DNA of 64,000 nt. Source: Aliivibrio_A sp016764915 (GTDB taxonomy: Bacteria; Pseudomonadota; Gammaproteobacteria; Enterobacterales; Vibrionaceae). The notes beneath the pieces were generated by a model, which saw nothing but the letters and a program-made list of their open reading frames with translations, made no database searches and was not told where the DNA came from. Shown here one piece after another: positions 62,062 to 64,000 of the stretch; position 1 is the first letter of the stretch; each line of letters begins with the position of its first letter. Made by a program: the position numbers and the translations under genes. The stretch lies in contig OZ245058.1 of assembly GCA_965224595.1 (NCBI GenBank), positions 62,001-126,000 on the forward strand, written 5' to 3'.

Positions 62062-62095
62062 TCGATAGGGTAATTAATGATGGTTATAACGAATA

Positions 62096-62503
62096 ATGGG
62101 TAAACAAAGAGTTTGGGTTGCTGCAGGGGTCATTTACAATAGCGATCAGAGTGCCATTTTCATTACCAAAAGAGCGTGTCACCTCCATAAAGGTGGTTAC
62201 TGGGAGTTTCCTGGTGGAAAGGTTGAGTTAGGAGAAACGGCAGAGCAAGCCTTAATACGGGAGTTGGATGAAGAGATTGGAATTATCTCTACTTCATTAG
62301 ATACCTTCGTTCAGCTTGAGTTTGATTACCCAGATAAAGCCTTAAAGTTCGACTTTATCAAAGTGAGCTCTTTTGATGGTGAACCATACGGGAAAGAGGG
62401 GCAACAAGGAGAGTGGGTGGCAATTGAACAGTTAAAAAACTACTCATTCCCTGAAGCAAATGAATCTGTAGTCGAATTGGTTATCAAGCAAGCAGAAAAA
62501 TAG
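62096..62503 (+). CDS. mutT: MutT, 8-oxo-dGTP diphosphatase
   Basis: Sanitises the nucleotide pool by hydrolysing 8-oxo-dGTP. The 135-residue product has VWVAAGVIYNSDQ at the start and a complete Nudix box at about residues 40-62 (GGKVELGETAEQALIRELDEE). The secA-mutT order is as in E. coli; here a terminator separates them. Confidence 0.94.
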   Translation: MGKQRVWVAAGVIYNSDQSAIFITKRACHLHKGGYWEFPGGKVELGETAEQALIRELDEEIGIISTSLDTFVQLEFDYPDKALKFDFIKVSSFDGEPYGKEGQQGEWVAIEQLKNYSFPEANESVVELVIKQAEK

Positions 62504-62505
62504 CA

Positions 62506-62528
62506 GCAGCTTCATATGAGTAAGCTGC
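62506..62528. terminator. Hairpin between convergent mutT and yacG
   Basis: GCAGCTT, nine-base loop, AAGCTGC just after the mutT stop. On the minus strand it is followed by TGCTATTTTT, so it suits termination of the yacG unit better than mutT. Confidence 0.55.
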
Positions 62529-62538
62529 AGTTACTGTT

Positions 62539-62742
62539 TTATTCTGCGTTTGACCAACCATCAGAATCGGACATGTCAGGCGCACCAGGAATGGCTTTTT
62601 CTTCATCTGCCCACTCACCAAAGTCAATCATTTGGCACTGTTTACTGCAAAAAGGTCGAAAAGGGCTTGTCGAGCTCCAAGTGACTTTTGCTTGGCATGT
62701 TGGACATTTTACTTTGGTTACTTTTGATGTTTCGTTATTCAT
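62539..62742 (-). CDS. yacG: YacG, zinc-finger DNA gyrase inhibitor
   Basis: Small zinc protein that inhibits gyrase in E. coli by binding GyrB. The 67-residue product has the CX2C...CX3C finger with C13, C16, C32 and C36 (CPTC and CSKQC), followed by the conserved MIDFGEWADEEKAIPG helix. Third gene of coaE-zapD-yacG on the minus strand, the usual order; seven bases separate it from zapD. Confidence 0.95.
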   Translation of the reverse strand: MNNETSKVTKVKCPTCQAKVTWSSTSPFRPFCSKQCQMIDFGEWADEEKAIPGAPDMSDSDGWSNAE

Positions 62743-62749
62743 TTTTTCC

Positions 62750-63499
62750 TCAGCAGACTGCTAATTTAAACTCAATGTCTTTGTCGCAATTTTGATTCGA
62801 TTCGAAAGATAGAAAGCGTAGAGCAAATCGGTTTTTATGACCAGATATCATTGGGTAAACCCCTGAATCCATCGGAATGTCTAACCTTAAAAGATTTGCC
62901 TCGTCCATATCACTTTGAAAAAAACCTTTTGTTGCTACTTTATCTTGAAACAGGGAAGACTCGCGAATCAGCTTTAAACATAAATTGAGAGGTTCAATGA
63001 TCATCGAGAGCTGTTTAACCCAGTTATCGACATCTTCCATTCGTCTCTCTTTAGACAGTTTGAGCCAGTAATGCAGAGCGGGTAAATCAAAGCAACAACT
63101 TCCACCAGGAATGGTGAACCTTTGTTTAATAGCGCTTAAAAACTTATCCTCACGGAGACACTTACCAAGACGTTCAGGCGTCATTAGATGGTGACGACAA
63201 GTATCAATATCATCAAGTAGGGAGCGTAAGGTATCCTGGTTAACATCAGGCACATCAAGCCAGCCTTTGAATTTGATCTTTTGTTTCTCTAAATCTTTGG
63301 CTAATTCTGTTTTTAGTTGTACTTGTTCAAAAATATCAAGTAAATCAAAAAGAGAACGGAAAAAAATTTGATATTGAAAATCTTCAGAAAATGTACTTGA
63401 ACTCTTAACCTGAAGCAGAAGAAATTCTATTCGAAGGTAAAATCGAGTCTGTTCATTTAAAGGATGTTCGAATTTGAGAGAGTTCATCCTATCAGCCAT
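62750..63499 (-). CDS. zapD: ZapD, FtsZ-bundling division factor
   Basis: Cytoplasmic protein that cross-links FtsZ filaments through the FtsZ C-terminal peptide. The 249-residue product begins close to FEHPLNEQTRFYLRIEFLL, diagnostic of the family, and ends with a beta-rich domain. The first ATG (63499) is preceded by GGATAA from the coaE stop region; ATG at 63487 would also be possible. Confidence 0.94.
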   Translation of the reverse strand: MADRMNSLKFEHPLNEQTRFYLRIEFLLLQVKSSSTFSEDFQYQIFFRSLFDLLDIFEQVQLKTELAKDLEKQKIKFKGWLDVPDVNQDTLRSLLDDIDTCRHHLMTPERLGKCLREDKFLSAIKQRFTIPGGSCCFDLPALHYWLKLSKERRMEDVDNWVKQLSMIIEPLNLCLKLIRESSLFQDKVATKGFFQSDMDEANLLRLDIPMDSGVYPMISGHKNRFALRFLSFESNQNCDKDIEFKLAVC

Positions 63500-63504
63500 A
63501 TAGA

Positions 63505-64000
63505 TTATCCATTTTCGCTAAAATTAGCGGCGAGTTTTAGGTACTGTTCATGTAAAAGCCTTATTATAGGCTTTAGTTCGATATTGTCGCCATTATTATT
63601 AATTACATCGTTCGCAAAATAGAGTCTCTTCTCCCGGTCTACCTGTGCCGAAAGAATACTTTTTACGTGCTCTATGGTAACAGAGTCCCGGATGATGGTG
63701 CGACTTATTTGCGTCTGCTGATCGACATCGATCACCAGTATTCTATCGACTAAAGCCTGTAAACCATTGTCGATTAATAGCGGAATAACCAATAAACAGT
63801 AGGGCGATGTGGTGGCTTGAGTCTGATCTAACATCTGTTGACGGATCATCGGATGCAGTAGTCGATTTAACCACTGTTTTTCCGTCGGGTGACTAAAAAT
63901 AATGGTTCTTAACTTCTCGCGATCTAATTGACCACCTGAGTGTAAAATAGTAGAACCAAAATGTTCTGTTATTTTAAGCAGCCCTTCACTATCCGGAGCC
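63505..64000 (-). CDS. coaE: CoaE, dephospho-CoA kinase (5' part outside window)
   Basis: Final step of coenzyme A synthesis. The minus-strand frame is open from 63505 to the right edge, so the P-loop N-terminus lies outside. Visible are APDSEGLLK near the left of the fragment, LDREKLRTIIFSHPTEKQWLNRLLHPMIR (the CoaE HP-x-I region), the LLIDNGLQALVDRILVIDVD strand and QISRTIIRDSVTIEHVKSILSAQ. The ATG at 63849 is internal and not the true start. Followed by zapD after five bases. Confidence 0.94.
   Translation of the reverse strand, partial: APDSEGLLKITEHFGSTILHSGGQLDREKLRTIIFSHPTEKQWLNRLLHPMIRQQMLDQTQATTSPYCLLVIPLLIDNGLQALVDRILVIDVDQQTQISRTIIRDSVTIEHVKSILSAQVDREKRLYFANDVINNNGDNIELKPIIRLLHEQYLKLAANFSENG

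Noticed and set aside
62516..62764. An 82-codon plus-strand frame opposite yacG
   Set aside because: It is the antisense of the clear zinc-finger gene yacG and of the end of zapD; the composition is that of a shadow frame and it has no supporting ribosome site or family.
1..64000. CRISPR arrays, tRNA or rRNA genes, insertion sequences, prophage or integron elements
   Set aside because: I looked for repeated spacer patterns, cloverleaf-type sequences, transposase or integrase frames and found none; gaps are short and filled by terminators and promoters.

Overview
This 64 kb window is a chromosomal core-genome segment of a gammaproteobacterium, almost certainly a member of the Vibrionaceae (Vibrio or a close relative). 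The reasons are moderately AT-rich DNA, the gene order tolC / nudF-yqiB-cpdA-yqiA-parE-parC / degS-degQ / zapG-zapE / rplM-rpsI / petABC / sspAB / lpoA cluster / rsmI / rnpB / dcw cluster / lpxC / dciA / secA, a separate gspAB pair beside cca, and no ddlB in the division cluster. I see no insertion sequence, prophage, integron, CRISPR array, tRNA or rRNA. Both ends cut genes: tsaD at the left and coaE at the right.

Layout. 1-4.4 kb: end of tsaD, plsY, a folB-folK-uppP operon, cca. 4.4-7.6 kb: gspA-gspB (type II secretion secretin-assembly helpers) and an SH3-domain membrane protein (ygiM). 7.7-11.4 kb: a phosphate transporter with its DUF47 partner, divergent from ygiF. 11.4-13.4 kb: a voltage-gated-type K+ channel and a secreted alpha-carbonic anhydrase, lying between ygiF and glnE. 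13.4-17.8 kb: glnE and hldE. 17.8-18.6 kb: a 49-residue orphan gene divergent from a short TetR-type regulator, with a perfect 13-bp inverted repeat between them. 18.6-27.1 kb: tolC, then nudF-yqiB-cpdA-yqiA and parE, parC. 27.1-31.5 kb: degS, degQ, zapG, zapE. 31.7-36.8 kb: rplM-rpsI, petABC, sspA-sspB. 36.8-41.5 kb: dolP, diaA, yraN, lpoA, rsmI and the RNase P RNA gene. 41.8-57.4 kb: the division/cell-wall cluster rsmH-ftsL-ftsI-murE-murF-mraY-murD-ftsW-murG-murC-ftsQ-ftsA-ftsZ. 57.5-64 kb: lpxC, dciA, secA, mutT, yacG, zapD, coaE.

How it fits together. The window is dominated by envelope growth and division: precursor synthesis (murC-F, murG, mraY), lipid carrier recycling (uppP), synthases and activators (ftsI, ftsW, lpoA), divisome (ftsL/Q/A/Z, zapD/E/G), outer-membrane lipid A and heptose supply (lpxC, hldE) and export (secA, tolC, gspAB). 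Proteolytic quality control (degS, degQ, sspAB), chromosome decatenation (parCE), helicase loading (dciA), the bc1 complex and two ribosomal proteins complete it.

I did not find a new multi-gene system. The places that ordinary annotation does not explain are small: the orphan/TetR/inverted-repeat locus, a promoter-plus-terminator unit just upstream of glnE (a candidate small RNA or attenuator), several perfect intergenic palindromes, and a dcw cluster that begins at rsmH with no mraZ and no MraZ-type repeats in front of it.
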